Of a stretch of DNA of 64,000 nucleotides, positions 27,341 to 35,965 are shown in pieces. The stretch comes from an uncultured Eubacteriales bacterium. Its GTDB lineage: Bacteria; Bacillota; Clostridia; Oscillospirales; Acutalibacteraceae. The translations under genes were made by a program, and so were the position numbers. The notes below the pieces were generated by a model. That model was not told where the DNA came from and ran no database searches. It worked only from the letters and a program-made list of their open reading frames with translations. Every line of letters begins with the position of its first letter. Within the stretch, counting starts at the first letter, position 1. The DNA lies in contig CAOSWK010000004.1 in assembly GCA_948527295.1 (NCBI GenBank), positions 1 through 64,000 of the forward strand, given 5' to 3'.

Positions 27341-28144
27341 TTACCCTTCAAATTTTGTTATTTCAACACTCTCAATAACCACGTCGGTTAGCGGTTTATC
27401 AGCAGAATTCGTCCGAACTCCGGCGATTTTATTCACAACATCCATACCGTCAAAGACCTGGCCAAACACGGTATGACCTTTATTCTGCGTGTTAAAGTAG
27501 CCGTCAAGATGCGGATTTCCGCCGTTATTATTGTATAACTCCCTTATTTCGTCTGTGATTTTAGACATATCGATAATGGCGGCATTTTTGTTGTCTTTGT
27601 GTTTGTCGTAAATTTGCTGAGCATAATCCCAGCCGCTAAAGGATTCCTTGCTGCCCTGGTTTATAAAAAACTGGCTCCCGTTAGTATTTTTGCCGCAGTT
27701 TGCCATAGAGAGCGCGCCAGATATGTTAAACAATTTATCGCTAAATTCGTCCTCAAACGGGTGCCCCCAAATGCTCTCGCCACCGGTTCCGGTACCATTG
27801 GGGTCGCCACCTTGAATCATAAAGCCCTTTATAACTCTATGAAAAATCACCCCATTATAATATCCCTCTTGGGCATGAGTCTTAAAATTTTCCACCGCTT
27901 TTGGTGCAGCTTCCGGGAAAAATCGAACCTTAAAAGAGCCCATAGATGTATTAACAACGGCGATTTCTTCACCTTCCTGCGGCATTTCTAATTGATATCC
28001 AACCTTTTTGTCCGCGCAATTATTGCTCGACTGAGCACCAGAACTATTATTTGAGCAGCCGCTAAACAAAGTCAAAACCGGGACTATAAATGCCAAAGAA
28101 AGCAATTTAAAAGCAGATTCTTTTATCATAAACATAGCAAACAC
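27341..28144 (-). CDS. Cyclophilin-type peptidyl-prolyl isomerase, lipoprotein
   Basis: 267 residues. The N-terminus has a basic/hydrophobic signal and a lipobox LFSGC near residue 30, so the protein is anchored outside the cell. The cyclophilin domain carries FHRVIKGFMIQGGDPNGTGTGG, SQFFINQ and HTVFGQVFDGMDVV. An insert between SQFF and HTVFGQ (KHKDNKNA...) is longer than in minimal cyclophilins. GTG start at 28144 with GGAAGGAG six bases upstream. It likely assists folding of exported proteins. Confidence 0.93.
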   Translation of the reverse strand: MFAMFMIKESAFKLLSLAFIVPVLTLFSGCSNNSSGAQSSNNCADKKVGYQLEMPQEGEEIAVVNTSMGSFKVRFFPEAAPKAVENFKTHAQEGYYNGVIFHRVIKGFMIQGGDPNGTGTGGESIWGHPFEDEFSDKLFNISGALSMANCGKNTNGSQFFINQGSKESFSGWDYAQQIYDKHKDNKNAAIIDMSKITDEIRELYNNNGGNPHLDGYFNTQNKGHTVFGQVFDGMDVVNKIAGVRTNSADKPLTDVVIESVEITKFEG

Positions 28145-28213
28145 ACAGGCTCCTTCCAGTTTTATTTATAATCTCACAGCTATATTTTAGTACATTTATT
28201 TTAATATTTCAAG

Positions 28214-28235
28214 TATAGCTCAAATATAGCTCAAA
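28214..28235. repeat. Perfect tandem repeat TATAGCTCAAA x2
   Basis: Two adjacent 11-base copies in the divergent region between the cyclophilin lipoprotein and the S1 protein. A related AGCTATATTTT lies just to the left. Could be an operator. Confidence 0.6.
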
Positions 28236-28299
28236 GCAAGTTATATTCTAGTTTTGCGCGTGCATATAGATAATTATAAAAAAACTAGGAGGAACTAAA

Positions 28300-29289
28300 A
28301 TGATAGATTTTTATCCAGAAGGATGGCTTATTGATACAATCGGGAACAAACTGTCGATGCAAAACCCGGCGACGTTGGCTCAGGCAAGCCATGATGAAAA
28401 AATTCTGGAGGCAAGAGCGTTAGTCTGCGATGGAAACCACAATCTGATAGTGGATTTGGGCTGCATGAAAGGGATAATTAGCAGAGAAGACGGCGCAATA
28501 GGAATAAAAGAAGGTGTAGTGCGTGATATAGCGGTCATTTCTCGCGTGAATAGACCGGTTTGCTTTGTTATAACTGGGTTTAAAAAGGATCAACATGGGC
28601 ATACTTTTGCGACTTTATCTAGAAAAAACGCGCAGATAAAGTGCATGAATCAATATATAAAAAATCTAAAAGTTGGAGACGTAATAAATGCAAAAGTTAC
28701 GCATCTGGAGCCGTTTGGAGCTTTTGTAGACATCGGTTGCGGAATAGTCTCGCTTTTGCCCATAGACACAATCTCCATCTCCAGAATAGAGCATCCGCGC
28801 GAGAGATTCTCCGTAGGCATGGACATAAAAGCAGTGGTGAAGTCGATTGAAAACGACAGAATAAGCCTGACGCACAAAGAGCTCCTCGGTACGTGGGCCG
28901 AAAACATAGAGTATTTTTCGGTAGGCGAAACAGTAGCCGGAATAGTCCGCTCCATCGAGGAATACGGTGCATTCATAGAGCTAGCGCCAAATCTGGCCGG
29001 CCTAGCAGAGCCTAAAGAAGAGATCAAGCCCGGCCAGCAAGCAAGCGTTTATATAAAAAATATAATCCCCGCAAGAATGAAGATAAAGCTGATTATAATA
29101 GACACCTTCGACTACGACTATAAGCCCACCCCGCCGAATTATTTCTTTACCGGAGATCATATGGATAAATTTGTCTACTCGCCAAAAGACTCCGACAGAG
29201 CAATAGAAACGATATTTAACAGCGAGCCAAATGCAAATAACACTAGCGGAAATCTCGAGAAGCCAGATAAAGAGCTGAGTTATACATAG
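28300..29289 (+). CDS. S1 RNA-binding domain protein
   Basis: 329 residues. Two clear S1 domains (about 125-190, GDVINAKVTHLEPFGAFVDIG; and about 210-265, GETVAGIVRSIEEYGAFIELA), preceded by a more divergent S1-like segment. It resembles the short S1-like proteins of Clostridia (called ribosomal protein S1 or YfkL-like in annotations), not the full-length S1. Likely RNA or ribosome binding. GGAGG precedes the ATG. Monocistronic, ending at a terminator. Confidence 0.85.
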   Translation: MIDFYPEGWLIDTIGNKLSMQNPATLAQASHDEKILEARALVCDGNHNLIVDLGCMKGIISREDGAIGIKEGVVRDIAVISRVNRPVCFVITGFKKDQHGHTFATLSRKNAQIKCMNQYIKNLKVGDVINAKVTHLEPFGAFVDIGCGIVSLLPIDTISISRIEHPRERFSVGMDIKAVVKSIENDRISLTHKELLGTWAENIEYFSVGETVAGIVRSIEEYGAFIELAPNLAGLAEPKEEIKPGQQASVYIKNIIPARMKIKLIIIDTFDYDYKPTPPNYFFTGDHMDKFVYSPKDSDRAIETIFNSEPNANNTSGNLEKPDKELSYT

Positions 29290-29304
29290 GCAAAAGAAAA
29301 AACA

Positions 29305-29336
29305 GAAGCGCCGCACTATACCGCGCGGCGCCTTTT
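29305..29336. terminator. GC-rich bidirectional terminator between the S1 gene and ligA
   Basis: GCGCCGC (29308-29314) pairs with GCGGCGC (29325-29331), followed by CTTTT on the plus strand and by a T-rich run on the minus strand. Confidence 0.75.
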
Positions 29337-29347
29337 GCTGCTGATCT

Positions 29348-31327
29348 TTATTTTATCATTTTTAAAAACTCGTCTTCAGAAATTATCTTGACTCCTAAGT
29401 TTTGCGCCTTTTCTAGCTTGCTTCCGGCATTTTCGCCGGCCAACACAAAGTCTGTTTTTGGCGATACACTGCCCGAAACCTTCCCCCCTTGCTGTTCGAT
29501 CATCTCAGTCGCCTGATTTCGGGACAAATTAGGCAAAGTTCCTGTTAAAACAAATGTTTTGCCGTCAAATGTGGTGCCTTCGGATTTTTTCTCCGCGCTC
29601 ATTTTTAAGCCCAATTTTGCAAGATTGCGAATCAATTTCCGATTTTCTTCAAGCGAAAAATAGTCAACCACGCTTTGCGCCATAATTTCGCCAAATCCCT
29701 CTATTGCTGCGAGTTCCTCCACCGTTGCTGAGAATAATTCCTCCATATTGCTAAAAGTTTTGGCCAAAAGTTTTGCTGCGCCCTTGCCTATGTGGCGGAT
29801 TCCAAGTGCATAAATTAACCGATAAAACTCATTGTTTTTGGATTTTTCTATCGCCACCAACAAATTTTCTGCAGACTTTTCCCCCATTCTCTTGAGCGAA
29901 GCCAGCTTTTCCTTCTGCAATTTGTAAATATCTTCGATTGACGACACCAAGTTGCTATCCACCAAAAGCTCTAAAACGGCGGGCCCAAGGCCTGCGATGT
30001 CCATCGCGTCCCTTGAGGCAAAGTGAATCATGTGCCTCAGCAGCTGCGCCGGGCACTGAGCGTTGGTGCACCTCAAAACGGCCTCGCCTTCTTCCTTAAC
30101 GACTTTAGCTCCGCAAGAAGGGCATACCTTTGGCATATAAAAGTCCGTTGAATCTGCGTTATGCTGTTTTATTGCGACAACTTCCGGAATGATCTCTCCG
30201 GCCTTGCGCACGATGATCGTGTCGCCGATTTTTATATCTTTTTCGCGAATAAGCCCCTCGTTGTGCAAAACGGCCCTGCTAACCGTCGTCCCAGCTAGCA
30301 ATATAGGCTCAAAAACTGCGGTGGGCGTCAGGGCGCCGGTTCTGCCAACCTTCACCTCTATGTTCAAAAGTTTGGTTTCTTTTTCTTCGGGCGGATATTT
30401 AAAAGCCTCGGCCCAACGGGGGAATTTCGCCGTGCTGCCAAGTTCTTCTCGCTGAGAAAACGCGTTAACCTTAACAACAGCGCCATCCGTACCAAACGGA
30501 AATTCCCTTGCCGCGTATCTTAGTCGCTCAACCTCTGTAATAACGTCTTCAATGTCGCCAAAAGCCTGGCTTATGGCAGGCGTGTTGAACCCTAACCTTC
30601 GCAAATAGTCGAGCGATTCCTTATGCGCAGCCAAAGCCGTGCCCTTTATCTGCTGAATGTTAAACATCACGATGTCCAGGTTTCTTTTTTTTGTCACGCT
30701 AGCATTTTTTTGACGCAACGAGCCTGCCGCCGCGTTTCTTGGGTTTTTAAACGGCTTTTCTCCGGTTAATTCCTGCTCTTTTACAAGGCGCAAAAAATTT
30801 GCGTTCGACATATAAACTTCGCCCCGGACCTCGATAAAAGGCACATTCTCGGTTAAATGCATTGGCAAAGATTTTATCGTCCTTAAATTTTCGGTGATGT
30901 CCTCCCCCACGGCCCCGTCGCCACGAGTAGAACCCCGAACAAAAACTCCGTCAATATACTCAACCGAGACAGACAGCCCATCAACCTTCGGCTCAACCAC
31001 ATATTCAGCCACCCCCACTTGAGCCTTAACCCGCTTGTCAAAATCCCGCAACTCATCATAAGAAAAAGAATCGTGCAAGCTCTCCATCCTAACAATGTGC
31101 TCAACGGGCGTAAATTTGGCCGACGCCGAACCTCCAACTCTTTGGGTAGGCGAATCCTCTGTTAAAAGCTGCGGAAACTGTGCCTCCAAACTTTCGAGCC
31201 GCCGCAGTAGCATGTCATATTCGTAATCATCTATTTCTGGCGCGTCCTCATCGTAATACTTTTTGTTGTGATAATTTATCTGCTTTTTTAGGTCGTCCAC
31301 TAGCTTTTCTGCGTCAATCAAATTCAT
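29348..31327 (-). CDS. ligA: NAD-dependent DNA ligase
   Basis: 659 residues, standard length. Order of domains: Ia/adenylation (catalytic VEPKVDGLSVS near residue 115), OB fold, four-cysteine zinc finger (CPSCGAKV ... CTNAQCPAQ near 405-430), helix-hairpin-helix repeats, and a C-terminal BRCT domain (FVLTGTLPNLSR). Last gene of a leftward run with the cation efflux gene and yunB. Confidence 0.97.
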   Translation of the reverse strand: MNLIDAEKLVDDLKKQINYHNKKYYDEDAPEIDDYEYDMLLRRLESLEAQFPQLLTEDSPTQRVGGSASAKFTPVEHIVRMESLHDSFSYDELRDFDKRVKAQVGVAEYVVEPKVDGLSVSVEYIDGVFVRGSTRGDGAVGEDITENLRTIKSLPMHLTENVPFIEVRGEVYMSNANFLRLVKEQELTGEKPFKNPRNAAAGSLRQKNASVTKKRNLDIVMFNIQQIKGTALAAHKESLDYLRRLGFNTPAISQAFGDIEDVITEVERLRYAAREFPFGTDGAVVKVNAFSQREELGSTAKFPRWAEAFKYPPEEKETKLLNIEVKVGRTGALTPTAVFEPILLAGTTVSRAVLHNEGLIREKDIKIGDTIIVRKAGEIIPEVVAIKQHNADSTDFYMPKVCPSCGAKVVKEEGEAVLRCTNAQCPAQLLRHMIHFASRDAMDIAGLGPAVLELLVDSNLVSSIEDIYKLQKEKLASLKRMGEKSAENLLVAIEKSKNNEFYRLIYALGIRHIGKGAAKLLAKTFSNMEELFSATVEELAAIEGFGEIMAQSVVDYFSLEENRKLIRNLAKLGLKMSAEKKSEGTTFDGKTFVLTGTLPNLSRNQATEMIEQQGGKVSGSVSPKTDFVLAGENAGSKLEKAQNLGVKIISEDEFLKMIK

Positions 31328-31385
31328 GGTATACTAAACATCCTGCTTTCTTCATATTTGAATTTGCACAAACTTTGTGTATGCC

Positions 31386-32027
31386 TCAATTATTAATATT
31401 CCCAGCAAACAGCGCGGGCACTTCGCCCACAATTATGGTCTCTGCGATTAAAATGCTGGTGCTAACAACGGTAGCCACCGGATACCCCGGGATGAGCGCA
31501 AAAACTTCGGTGCTAACATCCAGATACAGCCGGTGCTTTGTTTGGTTTATCCCAGCAGAGACAAACTCGCTCTTAAAGTCAACGTCCACACAGCCAGAAG
31601 TAGAAACATCGATCGAGATTTTTGGGCCTCTACCATTTAAAATTTCTGTGCCAGTAAACGTTCCAACAGGAATTTTAACCTTAGGAATATCCATGCTGTT
31701 TAGCTTTTCCTGTATCGACATAGTCATAAAAGATTTTAACGAATTAACCTTTTTCATATCAGTACTTATAGCTAAAATTTTACCATCGTCGTCTTTTTGT
31801 ATGTCAACTATATCGGAATAATCTATATCTAACCGCGAAAGCTTATCCGCCACCACCTGGTTAATCACCTTTGTAGATACCGTCTGCGCCTGATTAAAAA
31901 CAACTGATTTTACAAGTGGCCGCATCTGCCTGTCAAACAAAACAGCTAAAATAGATATAATTACAACAATTATTGCAAGTTTTAGTTTAATAGATAATTT
32001 TTTTTGCTTGTACTTTGGCTTTTTCAC
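31386..32027 (-). CDS. yunB: Sporulation protein YunB
   Basis: 213 residues. One membrane helix near the N-terminus (after KKPKYKQKKLS) and an outer domain. The features RPLVKSVVFNQAQTVSTKVIN, MSIQEKLN and VPVGT(F/L)TG fit YunB, a sigma-E-controlled membrane protein required for normal sporulation in Bacillus. I chose GTG at 32027 because GGGGGGAGGG lies directly upstream; the frame stays open to 32075. Supports a spore-forming host. Confidence 0.85.
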   Translation of the reverse strand: MKKPKYKQKKLSIKLKLAIIVVIISILAVLFDRQMRPLVKSVVFNQAQTVSTKVINQVVADKLSRLDIDYSDIVDIQKDDDGKILAISTDMKKVNSLKSFMTMSIQEKLNSMDIPKVKIPVGTFTGTEILNGRGPKISIDVSTSGCVDVDFKSEFVSAGINQTKHRLYLDVSTEVFALIPGYPVATVVSTSILIAETIIVGEVPALFAGNINN

Positions 32028-32090
32028 AACCCTCCCCCCAATATATACCGGATAATTCAGTATATTTGGACGCAAGAGGTTTGGTGAAAA

Positions 32091-32972
32091 TTAGCCTGTC
32101 GGATTAGCGTGAATCATAACGTGTTTTATCGAAGTATTTGCGCGCTCAATGTCGTCATGCAGCACGTGAGTAAGCTCATGGACAGCCTCAAAGCTCATTT
32201 CTTTATCTATTTTTACCTCTATGTCAACATATATTCGGCTCCCAAAAAGCCGGGTTTTTAGCATGTCTATTCCCCGTATATCTTTGCAATTTAAAATTAT
32301 CTCCCGGATTTTTTGTTCAACTTCCTCCGGCGCGGCAGAATCTATAATCTGAGCAATAGACGTGCGCAAAATATTGTAAGCAACCTTTATAATTATGGCG
32401 CAAATCACAAACGAAGCAATCGGGTCCAAAACCGGCAGCCCGCACATAGCGCCAACAACGCCGATCAGTGAGCCAATTGAAGACAACGCATCCGACCGAT
32501 GGTGCCACGCGTCGGCATATAGCGAAGTAGAATTTATTTTATCGGCAGCATTTTTAGTGTACCGATACATCCACTCCTTCACAGCTATCGACAAAACCGC
32601 CGCAAATACCGTTATCTTGTCCGGAATAACAATATCCCCGCAAAAAATACTTTTAACGCCATAAAATCCAATAGTCGCCGCCGTGCCAAAAAGCATCAAC
32701 GCGAGCACAATCGCAGCAATGCATTCAAATTTTTCGTGGCCGTACGGATGTTTTTCATCTGGCTTTTTATTAGAAAGCCCCGCCCCAAGCATCACAACTA
32801 TAGTGCTCAAAACGTCCGAAGCCGAATGTATAGCATCCGAAACCAAAGCAATCGAATTTCCAAATATCCCCGCGGCCAGCTTAGCCGCCGTTAGCAAAAA
32901 GTTTATAATCATAGTATTGATGCTAACTTTGTAAATAACTTTTCTAGCCTCTGCCTTATCCAAACCCTTCAC
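32091..32972 (-). CDS. Cation diffusion facilitator family transporter
   Basis: About 293 residues, six membrane helices and a C-terminal cytoplasmic domain. Metal sites are visible as DAIHSASD (helix 2) and DAWHHRSD (helix 5), the paired HXXXD form typical of zinc, iron or manganese efflux. YGHEKFE is the usual loop motif. The start is uncertain between TTG 32993 and GTG 32972. First gene of the run that leads to yunB and ligA. Confidence 0.92.
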   Translation of the reverse strand: MKGLDKAEARKVIYKVSINTMIINFLLTAAKLAAGIFGNSIALVSDAIHSASDVLSTIVVMLGAGLSNKKPDEKHPYGHEKFECIAAIVLALMLFGTAATIGFYGVKSIFCGDIVIPDKITVFAAVLSIAVKEWMYRYTKNAADKINSTSLYADAWHHRSDALSSIGSLIGVVGAMCGLPVLDPIASFVICAIIIKVAYNILRTSIAQIIDSAAPEEVEQKIREIILNCKDIRGIDMLKTRLFGSRIYVDIEVKIDKEMSFEAVHELTHVLHDDIERANTSIKHVMIHANPTG

Positions 32973-33161
32973 TCCATATCCGTGTAAACACAATATTCTC
33001 GTTCTAGTTTAGCTACATTTTTTGCCAACTTTGGTCAATACAATACTCTTCTCAATATATGCAATGTGGGCGTAAAATGCGCTGTTTGAAAATTCAAAAA
33101 AGATAATGTAAAATATATTCATCGCTGGAGTATATGATAACACATTACAAGGAGAATTTCC

Positions 33162-34493
33162 ATGCTTAAAAAAATCGTCTGTTTCTTCATCTTAGCAATG
33201 CATCTAGTTTGTTTTGGCGACAATAATTTTGAAGCTGCCGCAAATTTCAACATCGATTTTACCCCATCCTGCGAGGCCTTGTATCTTTATAATTTGGATA
33301 ACGGGGTTGAGGTTTACAACAAGAACGGCGACAAAAAAATGTACCCCGCCTCTCTTACCAAAATAATGACGTATATCATAGTTGCCGAGAATATTAAGGA
33401 TTTTGACAACACCAAAATAACGGCAAAAAAAGAACTTTTGAATAGCTTGTTGGGCACGGGGAGCTCTGTTTCGGGCATTAAAGCAGACGATGTTTTGTCG
33501 GTAACCCAGCTGCTGCATTGCTTAATGATAAAATCCGCCAACGATGCGGCATTGGTGCTGGCAGATTACGTTGGCGGCGATGTGCGCACTTTTGTAGACA
33601 TGATGAATAATAAGGCTGCCGAATTGGGCTGCAGTGGAACGCATTTTGTTAACCCGCATGGCTTTCACGACGACGACCATTACTCTACTGCGATAGATAT
33701 CGCCACTATGACGAGGTACGCAATGAATTTGCCTGGGTTTATGGAGATTTGCTGCCTCTCTACTTCATATGTTTTGGGGCAAGATAAATATCCGCTCGTC
33801 ACAACTAATAGTATGATTGATCAAGCCCGCGGCGGAAAATATTATTATCGCTACGCAAGAGGAATAAAAACCGGTCACACCGACGAAGGCGGATACTGCT
33901 TGGTTTCTTCTGCCGCTTACAATGGATATTCTTACCTTTGTGTTGCAATGGGGGCCCCGATTAAAAATGCCGCCGGCAACAAAATTACTGATAATTACGC
34001 AATGCTCGATTCGAAGTCTATTTATAGATGGGCGTTTACAAACTTGGAGCTAAAGCCGATTTTAAAAAAGAAGGATCCATTGTCCGAAATAAAGGTTAAA
34101 CTCGCGACAAATAAAGATTCAACTTTGCTCCACCCTGCCGATGATTACTCTGTGCTGCTACCCAAAAACGTGAACACAAGCAGCATCGATATCAAAATAG
34201 AAAAGTCCGAGTCGGTTGACGCACCCATTAAGGTTGGCCAAAAGCTCGGTACGGCGGTGCTATCCTACGCAAACAGAGAATTAGCTCGCGTGGATTTGGT
34301 CGCCGCTGAGGATATCGACAGAAATATTGTTTTGTATCTGATTCAGTGCATAGTCAATATTGTTGGCTCAGTCTGGTTCAAGATTGCTGTTGTAGCGCTG
34401 ATTGTTTTGATTATCGCCTATATATTTCTGGTCAAATCATATAATAAACGCCCACGCAGAAAAAGAATGAAAATCGGCAAACGATATAAATAA
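33162..34493 (+). CDS. D-alanyl-D-alanine carboxypeptidase, DacF/DacB type
   Basis: 443 residues. Signal peptide (1-about 27), then the penicillin-binding S11 domain with PASLTKIM (SXXK), SAND (SXN) and IKTGHT (KTG). A C-terminal membrane helix (about 410-430) and a basic tail anchor it. Trims pentapeptide side chains of peptidoglycan. Given spoIIID next door, a DacF-like role in spore cortex is plausible but not shown. CAAGGAG precedes the ATG. Confidence 0.93.
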   Translation: MLKKIVCFFILAMHLVCFGDNNFEAAANFNIDFTPSCEALYLYNLDNGVEVYNKNGDKKMYPASLTKIMTYIIVAENIKDFDNTKITAKKELLNSLLGTGSSVSGIKADDVLSVTQLLHCLMIKSANDAALVLADYVGGDVRTFVDMMNNKAAELGCSGTHFVNPHGFHDDDHYSTAIDIATMTRYAMNLPGFMEICCLSTSYVLGQDKYPLVTTNSMIDQARGGKYYYRYARGIKTGHTDEGGYCLVSSAAYNGYSYLCVAMGAPIKNAAGNKITDNYAMLDSKSIYRWAFTNLELKPILKKKDPLSEIKVKLATNKDSTLLHPADDYSVLLPKNVNTSSIDIKIEKSESVDAPIKVGQKLGTAVLSYANRELARVDLVAAEDIDRNIVLYLIQCIVNIVGSVWFKIAVVALIVLIIAYIFLVKSYNKRPRRKRMKIGKRYK

Positions 34494-34495
34494 AT

Positions 34496-34533
34496 TCAAA
34501 AAAACGGAGCTGTTAGAAAATTAGCAGCTCCGT
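34496..34533. terminator. Terminator between the carboxypeptidase and spoIIID
   Basis: ACGGAGCTG (34504-34512) pairs with CAGCTCCGT (34525-34533). The T-run is strong on the minus strand (spoIIID side). The two genes converge. Confidence 0.8.
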
Positions 34534-34538
34534 AATGT

Positions 34539-34817
34539 TTATGTGTTTTTTGATAAAACTTTTTTTAGCTTTTTATTTAGATATTTATTTTTGGTTGCAA
34601 GGCCCCCTCTGATATGCCGCTGAGACTTATTTAACTCCAGCACGATTTTTACCTCTTTATACAAACTTGGATTTATGTGTTTTAATCGTTCCGACACGTC
34701 TTTATGTACAGTAGACTTGCTAACTCCAAACTTTTGCGCCGCGCTTCGGACTGTAGATTTATTGTTCAAAATATGTTCACCGAGTCTCACAGCGCGCTCC
34801 TCTACGGCTCCTTTCAC
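34539..34817 (-). CDS. spoIIID: Sporulation transcriptional regulator SpoIIID
   Basis: 92 residues. Small DNA-binding regulator of the mother-cell programme. The helix-turn-helix TVRSAAQKFGVSKSTVHKDVSERL matches SpoIIID closely, as do the following INPSLYKEVK and RHIRGGLATKNKY. I chose GTG at 34817: GGAGG lies eight bases upstream and the N-terminus then matches the family. An ATG at 34835 lies upstream of that ribosome binding site. Its own site is inside a perfect hairpin (34826-34863). Confidence 0.93.
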   Translation of the reverse strand: MKGAVEERAVRLGEHILNNKSTVRSAAQKFGVSKSTVHKDVSERLKHINPSLYKEVKIVLELNKSQRHIRGGLATKNKYLNKKLKKVLSKNT

Positions 34818-34825
34818 ATAGTATT

Positions 34826-34863
34826 CCTCCCACATTTGTTGTTAATCATTTATATGTGGGAGG
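34826..34863 (-). promoter_or_regulatory. Perfect hairpin that encloses the spoIIID ribosome binding site
   Basis: On the minus strand CCTCCCACAT, an 18-base AT-rich loop and ATGTGGGAGG form a perfect 10-bp stem. The 3' arm contains the GGAGG used by the GTG start at 34817. If folded in the mRNA, the ribosome binding site would be closed. It could instead be a DNA operator with dyad symmetry. Confidence 0.7.
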
Positions 34864-34962
34864 CTTTACAATTATGTTTTAAAAAGAAAATAACAGGTAG
34901 CTTTCAAAAGAAGCAAATCTTTTCACTCAAAGCCAACATTTTTAATTTGGGCCGCACACTTT

Positions 34963-35007
34963 TTAGCCTTCTATGACATCTTAGACTTTATCATAGAAGG
35001 CCTTTTT
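34963..35007 (+). terminator. Orphan rho-independent terminator
   Basis: GCCTTCTATGA (34966-34976) pairs with TCATAGAAGGC (34991-35001), followed by CTTTTTAA on the plus strand. No plus-strand gene lies between the convergent terminator at 34533 and this site. The 34864-35139 gap otherwise shows nothing I can name. Confidence 0.7.
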
Positions 35008-35139
35008 AATTATTATGAATTTTTCACAAGTCAATTTGTGTAAATTAAAGATTTTTAATAATAACTTTAAAACCGTTTTTACTGGTATCCAACTCGATTT
35101 TTGTCAAAAGTTATGATATTATTTTGCCTTGCTAGAATT

Positions 35140-35544
35140 TTATATTTCTCTCCAATACATATCTTCGCAAATAATCCAGGTTCCTTCTGGTGAATCATTA
35201 ATATCAAAATTGGATGGAGTGTCTACCCAACAAAAATAATTATCTATTTTCTTTATTGTTGCTTCCAAAATATCACAAGTATAACGAGGCGCAATTGGTT
35301 CTAAATTCAACTTTATTAATTTATCGAACTTCATTTCTATAGAAGAACATGGTTCTTCAAACTGTGATTGAAACTCAACCTTCAAAGTCCTCTCAATATT
35401 AAAAGGTACCATTGAAAAGTCCGTTTTGTCTACATATGATCCACTAACATAACTTAAAGATACCAAGCAACTATCATGAAATCCGTTAAACTTTTCCAAC
35501 AAATTATCTATATCTTCTTGCGTATTTATTTTTATCCAATCCAC
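35140..35544 (-). CDS. Hypothetical protein (FHDS-motif, immunity-protein-like)
   Basis: 134 residues, not firmly recognised. GTG start at 35544 with TGAGGA nine bases upstream. It is acidic, has no membrane segment, and contains FHDSCLVSLSY near residue 22. FHDS-type motifs occur in several small orphan or immunity-like families, but this is a weak resemblance. It lies 33 bases downstream of two tRNA-Ala genes on the same strand and is more AT-rich than the housekeeping genes around it, so recent arrival is possible. Confidence 0.7.
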   Translation of the reverse strand: MDWIKINTQEDIDNLLEKFNGFHDSCLVSLSYVSGSYVDKTDFSMVPFNIERTLKVEFQSQFEEPCSSIEMKFDKLIKLNLEPIAPRYTCDILEATIKKIDNYFCWVDTPSNFDINDSPEGTWIICEDMYWREI

Positions 35545-35577
35545 TTTTTAATTCCTCAATATATGTAACTACTTTCA

Positions 35578-35653
35578 TGGTGGAGGTAAGCGGGATCGAA
35601 CCGCTGACCCCCTGCTTGCAAAGCAGGTGCTCTCCCAGCTGAGCTATACCCCC
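35578..35653 (-). tRNA. tRNA-Ala (anticodon UGC)
   Basis: 76 bases with encoded CCA. Seven-base acceptor stem starting GGGGGTA, D-arm GCTC...GAGC, anticodon loop TTTGCAA, T-loop GTTCGATC. The G3:U70 pair, the alanine identity element, is present. Confidence 0.97.
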
Positions 35654-35668
35654 ATGTCTTCAACAATA

Positions 35669-35744
<76 letters not shown>

Positions 35745-35965
35745 ACAATTTATATCAAATTTAAAAATATTCTCTCAGAACATTTCACATTATACCACCC
35801 TCAAAAACTTTTTGCAAGTACTTTTTTACTTTTTGGCAAACAGTTTTTCGCCGCAGCTCTAAAAAATTCTTGCTCCGACACAAAAAAAAGAGTATACTCA
35901 ATATTAGCAAAACTTCTCAAATGGCCACGGAAACGGCCGCATGCTTTATAATAAAGGAGTTATTT

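Noticed and set aside
34704..34976. Plus-strand frame of 90 codons across spoIIID
   Set aside because: Antisense to spoIIID for most of its length, with no ribosome binding site. It ends before the orphan terminator but does not look like a protein.
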